Shown: positions 8,058 through 16,775, counted from the stretch's first letter. The stretch is 29,485 bases of DNA from UBA1737 sp964541525 (GCA_964541525.1 CAZIQF010000026.1:1-29485); one strand, 5' to 3'. Notes: generated from the sequence alone by a model not told the origin. Program-made: numbers and translations.

Positions 8058-11000
8058 TTAGTTTGGTGCATATCCAATTACAACAACGCATAAGTCATTG
8101 CATGCTTGTGCATTATTGATATATCCAACAAAGTCAAAGATATAAGTTTCACCAACTGATCCTACAAAACCATTAGCAAGAGCAATCACTACTGCTTCGT
8201 CATCAGGTGGTAATGTCACATCAATATTTTCGATAATATTTGTAATTGTACCATCACTATTTTTTCGTTTGATTGTTAATTGAATATTATCAATGTTTTG
8301 ATATTTTAATGTTGCTTGACAACTAGTAATATATCCTGGATTTAATACATTTTGTGTTATATTTGCATCAATTGCACTGGAAGAAACATCAATACAAGTA
8401 AATTCTAGATTAGTGCTATGAACGCTTGGATTGTTAACCACTGAAGTTACGACTGGTAATAATGAAGCAGTAACAATGGTTTTACCTGCGTTAAGTTCAA
8501 TTGGTACTGGAAAATAAATCTCTGCAAGATAATCACCACATATTAATGGTGAAATTAGAATTAATCCGTTGTTACTAAAATATTTAATATCATTAATTAA
8601 TGCATATGTTCCATCTGGGAATCCACCTTCAACTGTTAGTTTAACTAAGTAGATTCCATCTTCATATAACGTATTAACCGTAAAGGTACTACTATTAATT
8701 GAAATATTCATCGTAAGTGGTCCATTACTTGCAATGTTATCTTCATTTTCCTTTGTAATTGTTAATTCAGTATCATCTTCAACTACATTTACAAATTTTT
8801 TTACTGGATTTAATGCGATATTTAAATCATTACAATCATTATTATATACTAGTGCAACTCTTCCGCTTTCTGCAGGATTTTCGGTTCCAACATAATCGAC
8901 TAAGAACACTAATCTTTCAGTAATTGTTTGATCACCACTAAATGTTCTTTCATATGAATTATTTGTAACTAATTCCTTAAAATTTCCATCTAGTTTGATC
9001 TTATTAATATCATCAGTGGATATCGTATATGAATAATATCTAGGATTATTTTTTTCAGTAAAGTCAATCATTAATATTCTTGTTCCTTTAGCGAATGCTT
9101 TAGGATTACCACTTGAATCAAAAAAGCAAAAATCAACACTTAAGTCATTATATATTAGTGAATTATATAGCGTTTTAAATTCTATTGTATAGCTACTAGT
9201 ACAAGTTATTGAAATAACATCCGGAGATGCTTCTGAAACAATTCCACCATAATGCTTACTTGATGCAATATATACTGTTTGCATCACAAAATAATATTTT
9301 AAACTAACTGTAACATTATTAGTAAGTCTTAAAGCATCAGCTTCTCCTCTTACATTATATCCTTCACTCTTATAATCACTAGAAATAATTGAATACAACG
9401 TATTATCTGGTACAAATAAAAGTTCTGCATTATCGCCATGTTTCATATAGATAGTGACCGAAGCATTCCCCGTTTCATCTGCTTTAATTCTAGTTGGATT
9501 AGTCACTGTTTCACCATTAATTGTTATCGGATTTGTCGATAAGCCTGTCAATGAATATACTTTATTTGCACGTAAATTTGAGAAAGTGCAATTAATCGCA
9601 AAATATTTTGATAAATCGACACTATTTTCAACAGTACAAGTAATAATTATATTATATCCGGCTGGTTCAAAGTGAGCCAATAAATCAACTACCTTATTAG
9701 CACTGACTCTGTATGTGTAACTAATACTATTAGATACCAGTTTACCAGAACTATCATACCAACCACTGAATTTATAACCGACCTTTCTACTAGCTGTTAC
9801 ATTAATATACGCCCCTTCGGCTGCATATACTTGTTCACCCACAACCAGTTCATCAAATACGTAATCAGTTTTTTCTAAAGCATCACCCGAAGCAATGGTT
9901 AAGATGGCATTACCTCCTTCGGTACTAATATCATATTCCATCGTTGTTTGGTTATAGGATTGGGCGATAACCCTTTGGCGATATTTCCATTCACCAAATA
10001 ATGTTACACCTTCATTATAGGGGATATCAGCAACTACTACCTCAGTTTCGCCATTTTCAAGAATACGATGAAGTTCAAAAGTTTCTGTACCATTTCCTTC
10101 GTTTTCTTTGTAAACTATTTTATGAACTGCTTCAAGCATATATATGTTATTATTTGCTGGTGAAATATACTTCCAACCAACAAAGTACCAACCATCATCT
10201 GATTGGGGAGCATGGGAAATATACTCTGGATTGTAGTGTCCAAGGGCAAACTCACATCCACCACTTAACTCATCATATTGGTATTCGTGATCACTCCTTG
10301 AATCATAAACCACCGTATTGGCAACATAAATTACCTCGACTTTAATCGTTGTACTTGTATTCTCAAAATGATAAATATATTCATTGTTTTCTTCATTATA
10401 TTGCCATTCTTCAATAGTAACAAATGTTCCATTAATATATGTACCAACAATCTTTCTTATCCCTGGTTTTAAGTGAATAGCAATGTCACTTCCAGCTAAA
10501 GCCCAACCAGATTCTTTAGAATCATCACTATCAAATAAGAATGAATCATCATCATTAGTGATTTTAATTTCACTTCCACCCCCATTTGTAGCATTTTCGA
10601 CATTAACATAGTAATACTCTTTAAATGAAATATTATCTAATAGATTACCATAAGTATTATTTGAATTACTTGATTTAATTGAGACAAAGCCAAAAATCGA
10701 TTTATCATGGCCTTCTGGTACAATATATTCATAATCATATAAAGCATCTAAATCAATTTCTCCATAGTCATGCCAAGCATCATTACGAGATGAAATAATC
10801 CAAATTGACCATTCTTCAGTATGATTAGCATCTTTTTGTAAACTAAAAATATTACTGCTCAATTCAAATCCTCCAGATGAATTGAATTTAGGAGAATAAA
10901 TTGTAATCTTTTCACTACAACCATTTGCCGGAATATCCCATGCGACATCGGTCTGCTTGCTAATCCAATCGACAATTTGCATCATCTGATCTCTTGATGT

Positions 11001-12269
11001 TTTGGTTGTTTTTAATGGAGCATATGGTTGTTCTGGGCCAATAATCAATGCCATCGTATCTAGTCCTGAACGGCCTCTATGCGATAGGCTCCATTTATAC
11101 ATTTTACCAGGATCCGTATGGACAACTTGATACAAAGAACTATCTTGATTAGCATTTAACTCAACAAACTGACTCCCCTCTCTAATTGATGGAGCATTCT
11201 CTATGGTTTCATTACGAATAACATCAATACCATAAGCATTACCTTTTTCTAAGTTACCAATTTCAATACTATAATCATATGATGTAGTACACCAACCAAT
11301 ACCAGCTTTGGGACTAGGTGCATTAGCACCCTTCAAAAAAGAATACGCATTTGATATTTTTACATCATCAAAACTACCATTAACAAGAAGATTATTCCCC
11401 TGATTATCAAGGAAACTACAATTATCAATCAAGTTACCAGCAGTTTTTGGATCTTTAGCATATGAAGAAGCAAAAGGTACCATTAAAAATAAAATATCTT
11501 TATCGGCCTCTGATAAATAGGTACCAGTATATTCACCCCAATTAGTTTCATCAGTACTTACAATTTTTATTTCAAATGAAACGGTATGCTCACTATCTTT
11601 TGTAAAGGAAAAAGATGATCCCGTTGAAGCTGCACTAAAAGATAGGTTTTCTTTAAGTTCGGTAGAATAAACAATATAATCGGTAGTTTCTCCAGCTAAA
11701 GGAGCAGTTATTCCATTCGCTTTAAGCCAGTAAATAATTTGATTAAAATGATCAACTTCAGTTTTTTCAGTTTTTGTATAATCAATATGAGCATCATCAG
11801 TAATTATTATTGCCATGGTATCTACTCCAGTTCTACCTCGATGATGAACTGTCCAATTATAATAATAACCCGCACTTAATGATAAACTTTGATATAAACT
11901 ACTTTCATCACTAGAAACTACTTCCGAGAATTGTACACCATCTGAAGCACCAACACCAATAATTTCAGCGGTAATTGTCGGTACCATATGAGCTGAAGCA
12001 CCATTAAGCATCCATCCAAATTCAATGAGATTATCAGTTGCTGTAGTTTGCCATCCTGAAACATTTGATGCATTTGTATTACTCCAATTAGCATTACTAA
12101 CTTGAGAAATTAAATCCGGATCTTCAAAACCACCATTAACAATATTTGATTGTCCTTGTGTAATCTCTCCATCTTCAACTTCAGCTTTGACTGGAAGGAT
12201 TAGGCTATAACAAAGAACAATAAGCATCAATATAATAAAACAATGGCATAATTTTAAATATTTTTTCAT
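8058..12269 (-). CDS. large secreted surface protein with tandem NGGF/HRGR modules and InlB-type repeats
   Basis: 1403 residues. A signal peptide (about 1-29, hydrophobic 8-26, VKAE cleavage region) is followed by two related modules of about 255 residues (about 43-290 and 292-550). Each starts with a VNGGF/VNGSF strand and holds an HRGR-GxDTM motif (143-152 and 397-406), resembling galactose-binding-like jelly-roll domains. Residues about 555-870 contain bacterial-repeat/InlB B-repeat-like sequence (FVGW, FSGWYDSSG). The C-terminal 530 residues look beta-rich and are not recognised. There is no LPXTG, C-terminal membrane anchor or lipobox, so it may be released or held by partners. It is the last gene of a three-gene operon after two SipW/TasA-like proteins, suggesting a matrix-associated adhesin. 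Its SD is 42 bases from the ATG with a hairpin between them; an in-frame TGA upstream fixes the start. Confidence 0.85.
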   Translation of the reverse strand: MKKYLKLCHCFIILMLIVLCYSLILPVKAEVEDGEITQGQSNIVNGGFEDPDLISQVSNANWSNTNASNVSGWQTTATDNLIEFGWMLNGASAHMVPTITAEIIGVGASDGVQFSEVVSSDESSLYQSLSLSAGYYYNWTVHHRGRTGVDTMAIIITDDAHIDYTKTEKTEVDHFNQIIYWLKANGITAPLAGETTDYIVYSTELKENLSFSAASTGSSFSFTKDSEHTVSFEIKIVSTDETNWGEYTGTYLSEADKDILFLMVPFASSYAKDPKTAGNLIDNCSFLDNQGNNLLVNGSFDDVKISNAYSFLKGANAPSPKAGIGWCTTSYDYSIEIGNLEKGNAYGIDVIRNETIENAPSIREGSQFVELNANQDSSLYQVVHTDPGKMYKWSLSHRGRSGLDTMALIIGPEQPYAPLKTTKTSRDQMMQIVDWISKQTDVAWDIPANGCSEKITIYSPKFNSSGGFELSSNIFSLQKDANHTEEWSIWIISSRNDAWHDYGEIDLDALYDYEYIVPEGHDKSIFGFVSIKSSNSNNTYGNLLDNISFKEYYYVNVENATNGGGSEIKITNDDDSFLFDSDDSKESGWALAGSDIAIHLKPGIRKIVGTYINGTFVTIEEWQYNEENNEYIYHFENTSTTIKVEVIYVANTVVYDSRSDHEYQYDELSGGCEFALGHYNPEYISHAPQSDDGWYFVGWKYISPANNNIYMLEAVHKIVYKENEGNGTETFELHRILENGETEVVVADIPYNEGVTLFGEWKYRQRVIAQSYNQTTMEYDISTEGGNAILTIASGDALEKTDYVFDELVVGEQVYAAEGAYINVTASRKVGYKFSGWYDSSGKLVSNSISYTYRVSANKVVDLLAHFEPAGYNIIITCTVENSVDLSKYFAINCTFSNLRANKVYSLTGLSTNPITINGETVTNPTRIKADETGNASVTIYMKHGDNAELLFVPDNTLYSIISSDYKSEGYNVRGEADALRLTNNVTVSLKYYFVMQTVYIASSKHYGGIVSEASPDVISITCTSSYTIEFKTLYNSLIYNDLSVDFCFFDSSGNPKAFAKGTRILMIDFTEKNNPRYYSYTISTDDINKIKLDGNFKELVTNNSYERTFSGDQTITERLVFLVDYVGTENPAESGRVALVYNNDCNDLNIALNPVKKFVNVVEDDTELTITKENEDNIASNGPLTMNISINSSTFTVNTLYEDGIYLVKLTVEGGFPDGTYALINDIKYFSNNGLILISPLICGDYLAEIYFPVPIELNAGKTIVTASLLPVVTSVVNNPSVHSTNLEFTCIDVSSSAIDANITQNVLNPGYITSCQATLKYQNIDNIQLTIKRKNSDGTITNIIENIDVTLPPDDEAVVIALANGFVGSVGETYIFDFVGYINNAQACNDLCVVVIGYAPN

Positions 12270-12283
12270 CTGTATTGGTAATT

Positions 12284-12317
12284 GTAGTAATCACAACAAT
12301 TACTACCCTTTCCTCCT
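12284..12317 (-). promoter_or_regulatory. SD separated from the start codon by a hairpin
   Basis: The only good ribosome site before the 1403-residue protein is AGGAGG (12312-12317). A perfect 8-base hairpin (GTAGTAAT/ATTACTAC, arms 12284-12291 and 12299-12306, 7-base loop) lies between it and the ATG at 12269. Folding shortens the 42-base gap to about 19 bases. It may tune translation of this large protein relative to the upstream genes. Confidence 0.5.
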
Positions 12318-12336
12318 TTCGTCAAATTTTATATGG

Positions 12337-13095
12337 TTAAGCTATATTAATTTTTCCATCATTGACAACAGATATACCACATGAATAATCTTCATTTACA
12401 TTTTTCTTAAAGAAAATTATTTTTGCAGTTGTATTAGCTGCAATGGTTTTTGTTGTTACCGTTCCAATATGTTCTAATACATCATATGAAACATTGCCAA
12501 ACACGTAATCATTTGTTTCATCAATTATTAATTGATCAGTATTCCATGAAAGTTCTGCTATCATATCTGTTTGTGCACTAGAAATATACACAACCAAATA
12601 ATTACTTCCAATTGAATCTTCTATATAATATTTAATCAGCTGAATTGGTTTAATAAAAATAAACTTTGCTTTCAAAGTCTTTGTATATTTACCTGTACCA
12701 ATTACTGAAACGATTATCTCTTTTTGTTCTTCTTCACCAAATAAATACGATAAAGTTATTTTGGAAATATTTTGACTATTCTTTTCAAGAGTACCAAAAG
12801 AGTTGCTAATTATACCTTCTGTTGTTGATACAGTATAATCTATATTAGTATCATTGATTCTTAAACTATCGACATAGTTGCGAATTTCAAAAGTAACACT
12901 ATTACCAAAGATTTCATAAGTAGGCATTTCACCAGCATCAAGATAATCACTTGTAAAGTAAAAATTACCAGATTCAAGTTCTGATTGTTTCCCTTGTTCT
13001 TTTATGTATTTTGCAACTGTTGGAACAATAATTGTGCCCAAAGCAATTAACAAAATCATACCAATAATTATGATAGTTATCCTCTTTTTATTCAT
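12337..13095 (-). CDS. SipW-signal/TasA-like surface protein (252 residues)
   Basis: An N-terminal membrane or signal segment (residues 6-26, after MNKKR) ends in PTVAKYI (25-31). This is followed by a Ser/Gly-rich stretch and FYFTSDYLD (45-53), the arrangement of proteins with SipW-like signal peptides such as TasA and camelysin-type proteins, which are exported and can form matrix fibres. The body is beta-rich with few Cys, as expected for an immunoglobulin-like fold. AGGAG lies about 11 bases before the ATG. It begins 36 bases after the related 179-residue gene and precedes the large adhesin, forming one operon. No SipW signal peptidase gene is in the window. The family call rests on signal layout, not on a profile match. 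Confidence 0.7.
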   Translation of the reverse strand: MNKKRITIIIIGMILLIALGTIIVPTVAKYIKEQGKQSELESGNFYFTSDYLDAGEMPTYEIFGNSVTFEIRNYVDSLRINDTNIDYTVSTTEGIISNSFGTLEKNSQNISKITLSYLFGEEEQKEIIVSVIGTGKYTKTLKAKFIFIKPIQLIKYYIEDSIGSNYLVVYISSAQTDMIAELSWNTDQLIIDETNDYVFGNVSYDVLEHIGTVTTKTIAANTTAKIIFFKKNVNEDYSCGISVVNDGKINIA

Positions 13096-13131
13096 CTAAT
13101 AAAGCACTCCTCTCTACTAGGATACGTAACT

Positions 13132-13671
13132 TTAATCGATTTGCTCCCACTTTACAGATACATAAACAGCATCACTAACACCTGAAAACTGGGCATCATT
13201 TCGATTTTCTTTCCACTCTATCTCGATAGTATACTCATGAAACTGAGCAACACCGGGACTAAATGTCCTAAAACTCTCATATACATATTCTTTGTTGCCA
13301 CTATTACCATCACAATCACAAATGCTTAGAATATTATTGCTATTATCCATAATGGTAAAAATTAGTGGAAGATTACCTGTTGTATTAATTACTATCTTGT
13401 AATTCATAGCTACGTTAGAAACTTTATCATCTGTATAGTTTTGAATTTTAAGTTTACATGTATCACTATCACCTGGATTATTAATTCCTGTAATATCTAT
13501 TTTGTCAGAGGTAAATGAAGGTGTGAAACAAGCAACAGCTGCACTGGAACTACCATTAATTTTTAAAATGTATTTGGCAAAAACTTGGCTAATAAATGGC
13601 ATACAAATTAATAAAACGCCTATTAATATTGTAAAACGTAATAGCTTCATTGACATTTTTGGCTTATTCAT
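13132..13671 (-). CDS. SipW-signal/TasA-like surface protein (179 residues)
   Basis: Signal or membrane segment at residues 11-30, then VFAKYI (30-35), a small-residue linker (INGSSSAAVACF) and FTSDKIDI (53-60): the same layout as the 252-residue neighbour, so the two are probable paralogues. The rest is beta-rich and ends in VYVSVKWEQ. Two close Cys (CDCDG) occur mid-protein. The start is fixed by AAAGGAG (13679-13685) seven bases before the ATG. It is the first gene of the surface operon. It may be a minor fibre or anchor subunit; that is inference. Confidence 0.7.
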   Translation of the reverse strand: MNKPKMSMKLLRFTILIGVLLICMPFISQVFAKYILKINGSSSAAVACFTPSFTSDKIDITGINNPGDSDTCKLKIQNYTDDKVSNVAMNYKIVINTTGNLPLIFTIMDNSNNILSICDCDGNSGNKEYVYESFRTFSPGVAQFHEYTIEIEWKENRNDAQFSGVSDAVYVSVKWEQID

Positions 13672-14219
13672 TCATTCACTCCTTTCCATTTTTAGTATTA
13701 TTAGAATCACTTATCATATTCTGCATTAAGGTATGGCACTTTGAAAATAACTTTGATTATTTGTTATTGCCATCTTTTTAGCAAATCATCATATGATAAA
13801 TTGAATTTAGGATACACTTATTTGAATTTAAATAATTTCATTTTCGTTTTAATAATGTTGTAATTTTCATGATAGACCTTTTTATAATTTAGTATATCGA
13901 AATATCAATCTATAAGGAGATAATTGCTTATGCTTGTTTAATTTATTATAACATAAAAAATTAAATATAAATACCAAAAAACTATTAATATCTTAAATTT
14001 TATGAAAGATGTTAATAATATAATATCTAGTACTTTATAATAGACTTAGACATTATCTACATTTTTGATATAATCTAATACAATATTAAACTTTTTAGTA
14101 TTCATATGATAATTCTTCAGCAATCTTGTCACATAATATTATTATGTGTTTTCAACTATTTTTATTAGGCTCATCACATACTTTTACAATTTATTGTATT
14201 TTTTGATAATAGCTTAATT
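13672..14219 (-). promoter_or_regulatory. long upstream region of the surface operon with an extended -10 promoter
   Basis: No gene is visible. An extended -10 (TGTTATAAT, TATAAT at 13945-13950) on the minus strand would start transcription near 13938, giving a leader of about 270 bases before the SipW-like gene. There is no convincing -35. A perfect hairpin CACATAAT-ATT-ATTATGTG lies at 14130-14148; on the plus strand it runs into TTTT, so it could be a weak terminator or an operator. Confidence 0.4.
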
Positions 14220-14342
14220 CTATTCTTCTTCTGTTTCTTCAAATGATTCTGCTCCTACACCACATAAAGGACATACAAAATCTTCTGGTAGTTCTTCACC
14301 AACATATTCATAGCCACAAACTGTGCATACATATTTTTTCAT
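14220..14342 (-). CDS. rubredoxin-like small iron protein, 40 residues
   Basis: A short gene with two knuckles, CTVCGY (Cys6, Cys9) and CPLCG (Cys24, Cys27), separated by YEYVGEELPEDFV. This is the [Fe(Cys)4] rubredoxin fold and closely resembles the C-terminal rubredoxin tail of rubrerythrins, though free-standing and shorter than classical rubredoxins (about 52 residues). AAAGGAG lies 10 bases before the ATG. It starts 20 bases after the RHH-fusion gene, so both probably share one transcript. The expected role is electron transfer, for example to oxygen or peroxide reductases. The acidic tail (EETEEE) ends the protein. Confidence 0.85.
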   Translation of the reverse strand: MKKYVCTVCGYEYVGEELPEDFVCPLCGVGAESFEETEEE

Positions 14343-14362
14343 ATTTTTAAAACTCCTTTCCA

Positions 14363-15010
14363 TTAAATTTTCTCATTCAAAATGTCTGAATGTTCAAGAC
14401 ATTTAATTTTTACTTTTCTTTTCAAAATATATTCATATCCTTGACTATATTTAGACTGATTATATTGTATATAGTCAATCCCCTCATCAATGGGTTCGTC
14501 AATTTCGTATAAGTACATTTCTCGATTTTCGCCATCATAAAAAATTGTTGGTTCAGAAATAGTAATAAATGTCGAATGCAGTTTTGATATAATAGCTAAT
14601 TCTTTACATGGAGTTACAATATCTCCTGAATTTAAATATTCTAATTTTTTATCACTGCTAAAATACATTTTGCCAGTTATAAACGAAGAAATTGTAATAT
14701 AATTTGATTGAAATTTTACACCACCACCATTGCATACCCAATTTTTATTGTTACACATTGTCATTATTTCATCTAATATATCATATGGGCTTGTTTTTTG
14801 AGGAGCAAGAATTTTTGTTCTAATCTCAAAAATTGAATTTGGTTTATCAGAAATTTTTTCGTTTTTTAGATTGAATGGTAAATCCTTCTCTTCTACACAT
14901 CTTTTTAAAAAGAGACGTACTGCTGTAGATAAATCTAAGCCTAGATGTCCAAAAATTTTAACTACCTCATCTTTCAATTCCTCTTCTACTCTTACTTGAA
15001 TAAACGCCAT
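14363..15010 (-). CDS. DinJ/RelB-type RHH protein with extra C-terminal domain
   Basis: 215 residues. Residues 3-45 match the ribbon-helix-helix of RelB/DinJ antitoxins: FIQVRVEEELKDE (strand and helix 1), then GLDLSTAVRLFLKRCV (turn and helix 2), with DLPFNL after it as in DinJ. DinJ proteins are usually 85-100 residues; here about 150 extra residues of beta-rich, unrecognised sequence follow (about 60-215). No RelE, YafQ or other toxin gene is adjacent. The extra domain could be a fused toxin or a ligand-sensing domain; neither is shown. The SD GGGAGG is well placed before the ATG, and the promoter carries repeats suited to RHH autoregulation. The rubredoxin-like gene follows. Confidence 0.75.
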   Translation of the reverse strand: MAFIQVRVEEELKDEVVKIFGHLGLDLSTAVRLFLKRCVEEKDLPFNLKNEKISDKPNSIFEIRTKILAPQKTSPYDILDEIMTMCNNKNWVCNGGGVKFQSNYITISSFITGKMYFSSDKKLEYLNSGDIVTPCKELAIISKLHSTFITISEPTIFYDGENREMYLYEIDEPIDEGIDYIQYNQSKYSQGYEYILKRKVKIKCLEHSDILNEKI

Positions 15011-15033
15011 TGTAATTACCTCCCTATAATGAT

Positions 15034-15072
15034 ATTATATCACTAAATCAATACATTATCAATACATTAGTG
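15034..15072 (-). promoter_or_regulatory. promoter with RHH-type operator repeats
   Basis: -35 TTGATA (15057-15062), a 17-base spacer and an extended -10 (TGATATAAT; TATAAT 15034-15039). Two head-to-tail 11-base repeats TCAATACATTA (15048-15058, 15059-15069) cover the spacer and -35, bounded by the inverted arms CACTAA (15041-15046) and TTAGTG (15067-15072). Binding of the DinJ-like product here would block RNA polymerase; autoregulation is inferred from the RHH family. Confidence 0.75.
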
Positions 15073-15116
15073 AATAATTATTTAGTTTGAGTAGGTTTAA
15101 ACATAACATTTTAAGT

Positions 15117-15611
15117 TTATTTATTTTTTAAATAATAACCACCATTTCTTTTAGATCCCCTAAACTCACAAATATCAATTAGTTTTCTTTTTAATGAATT
15201 CTTTACCATATCAATAGTTGCATTATCAAATATATGAATTAATTCCTCTAAAATTTGTTTCGCATTTAACCCTGGTTTTTCACTAATTATTCTTACAATA
15301 CTTAAATCAAAATCAGATAACTCAACTTTTTGAGAAAGTTTTATTGGGTCATTTATTGGGTCATTTATTGGGTCAAAATTCATATTTGGCATTTTTAGAA
15401 TAAAAAAGCTTTCACTAGGAAGAAACTCTGGTTGTCTAACACTATTTTCATAAGCATGTAAAATTCTTGGTATTCCAGTTCCAAAATTTTCAATATATTG
15501 TAATTTACTTAAAATATTAACAAGGCCTGGATTTCTGTAAGTTTGAACGCCATCAAATGTGTTGCTAAATACAAAGCTAATGGTAAAGAAGCTTTTTCCC
15601 ATAGCAATCAC
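15117..15611 (-). pseudogene. C-terminal remnant of an AlbA_2/HATPase_c_4-type ATP-binding regulator
   Basis: The first third contains QTYRNPGLVNIL and FGTGIPRI, the C-terminal signature of ATP-binding regulators with AlbA_2 plus HATPase_c_4 domains. Later residues (about 100-162) form a winged-helix-like part ending in NGGYYLK. Such proteins are normally 400-500 residues, so the N-terminal AlbA_2 domain and much of the ATPase are missing. The available start (GTG at 15611) has no SD and sits 12 bases from a decayed transposase on the other strand, so truncation by insertion is likely. A tandem repeat encodes INDP three times. Probably non-functional. Confidence 0.7.
15341..15376. repeat. 12-base tandem repeat, three copies
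   Basis: TTATTGGGTCAT occurs three times head to tail (the last copy with one change) inside the truncated regulator. It adds INDP units in frame and resembles a slippage-prone minisatellite in the linker before the winged helix. Confidence 0.9.
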
Positions 15612-15622
15612 TTACATAAACA

Positions 15623-16021
15623 ATTACTACTATTGATGCGTCAATAAGTAATAGAATCATTGAAATTTATACTAAAATTTCTATTGATACAAATGTTAAC
15701 TTTAGACATTTTCGTCTTATTTTAGAAAGAGATTATGATATTAATATATCATATACTTTCTTACACAAACTTTTATCTTCTAATTCTTTTTACTCTCCTA
15801 AATGTAAAAAATCAACTCGTTCTATACATAATAAACTAACAAAATTTTAAGAAGTTATTGTCGCTGATCACTTATTAGATTCTACTTTAGCTAATCCAAG
15901 AAAGGAAAGAACTAAATATTTTGGTGAACTTCTTCAAACGGATATTACCATATTACTAAGCAATGCAAATCAATTTCACTATAACTATCGTTATCAGGTA
16001 TTATTCTACTTCTATAACTAG
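15623..16021 (+). pseudogene. decayed ISNCY-like transposase fragment
   Basis: The only coding trace on the plus strand. Read in one frame from 15623 it gives NFRHFRLILERDYDINISY, then SPKCKKSTR, an in-frame TAA near 15848, and RTKYFGELLQTDIT before a TAG at 16019. The order 'helix with SPK, basic stretch, FGEL-QxD' matches the N-terminal half of ISNCY-family transposases, where the Asp starts the DDE triad. The rest of the catalytic core and the inverted ends are missing. It lies between two truncated genes and may have caused both truncations. Confidence 0.55.
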
Positions 16022-16043
16022 ACCAATATACTTTATTTTTATA

Positions 16044-16540
16044 CTAAGCAATTCTATTTTGTGGAACTACTATTTTTAAAGATGTTGAACAACCATCAAA
16101 CACATTATTACCTAAATTAGTTATATTTGATATCCTCTTTCAACTACTACTGAAACTAGGCTAACGCAATTTTCAAATGCCGAATCATCAATATATTGTA
16201 CATTACTTGGAATTGTTATGCTTCCTAAACTTCCACATCCTTTAAATGCTGATGAACCAATTGCTACTAGATTCGATAGCAACGTTATCGATTGTAGACA
16301 TAAACAATTTTTAAATGAGTAACTACCTATGATATTTACATTTGTAGGTAATGTAATATTCTCAATCAAATTGTTATTTTCAAAGCAAGAAACTCCGGTA
16401 CCTATAATATTTTGATGCACACTCAATAATGGTCTCCCATATTGTGTAAAAGAAGTAGGTAATACTAATTATGTTTTATCACACCCAACTAAACACATTA
16501 TAAACATTAAACTCATAAAAACTAAAAATATCTTTTTCAT
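16044..16540 (-). pseudogene. BspA-like LRR_5 lipoprotein, broken
   Basis: The ATG at 16540 (SD AAAGGA, spacing about 10) opens a lipoprotein signal ending in the lipobox LVGC, then a TAA after CDKT. The same frame continues as leucine-rich BspA repeats (for example ITLPTNVNIIGSYSFKNC and ITIPSNVQYIDDSAFENC), hits a stop after GYQI at 16121, and resumes after a one-base shift as NITNLGNNVFDGC...VVPQNR up to 16046. One nonsense and one frameshift mutation thus break a small LRR_5 lipoprotein related in type to the large one at 25580-28222. The start overlaps the stop of a 31-codon ORF (ATGA). Confidence 0.75.
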
Positions 16541-16632
16541 TTCAAATCAATCCTTTCAATAACATTAATATTATTACTTAATAATACATTTTCAAAGATA
16601 ATCACCATATTCATTAAATAAATTTTAATCAT
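16537..16632 (-). CDS. 31-codon leader ORF coupled to the lipoprotein pseudogene
   Basis: ATG at 16632 is preceded by AGGAGG (16641-16646) eight bases away, one of the best ribosome sites in the window. The peptide is hydrophobic at its N-terminus (MIKIYLMNMVIIFENVLL) with a polar tail, and its TGA overlaps the ATG of the lipoprotein in an ATGA arrangement. The lipoprotein SD lies inside this ORF, so translation would be coupled. It could be a leader peptide or a small membrane peptide; no family is recognised. The strong SD supports translation. Confidence 0.5.
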   Translation of the reverse strand: MIKIYLMNMVIIFENVLLSNNINVIERIDLK

Positions 16633-16684
16633 GTGTATCACCTCCTACTATTTAGTCCTATCTATATTTATATGTTATAAATGC

Positions 16685-16775
16685 AAAAAACTCCCTTAAG
16701 TTAATCCTAAGATAGTTGTATAAATACCTATGAATTTTTTTATTATACATTAAGATATCTATAATACTATCTTAG
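16685..16775 (-). promoter_or_regulatory. terminator/antiterminator-like leader
   Basis: On the minus strand a hairpin (about 11 pairs with one mismatch and G-U pairs; arms 16707-16717 and 16689-16700) is followed by a T run at 16685-16690. The 5' arm of this terminator (16707-16716) is also a perfect 10-base complement of 16766-16775, which would form a competing antiterminator. A third helix, 16751-16757 with 16768-16774, would block the antiterminator. Mutually exclusive folds of this kind are typical of attenuators or riboswitch expression platforms. It lies about 55 bases before the 31-codon ORF. Confidence 0.5.

Noticed and set aside
9454..10345. Plus-strand open frames opposite the large adhesin gene
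   Set aside because: Composition mirrors the sense gene; no SD and no recognisable domain.
14000..14110. Short peptide frame MNTKKFNIVLDYIKN on the minus strand
   Set aside because: Only 19 codons, no SD and no neighbour to support it.
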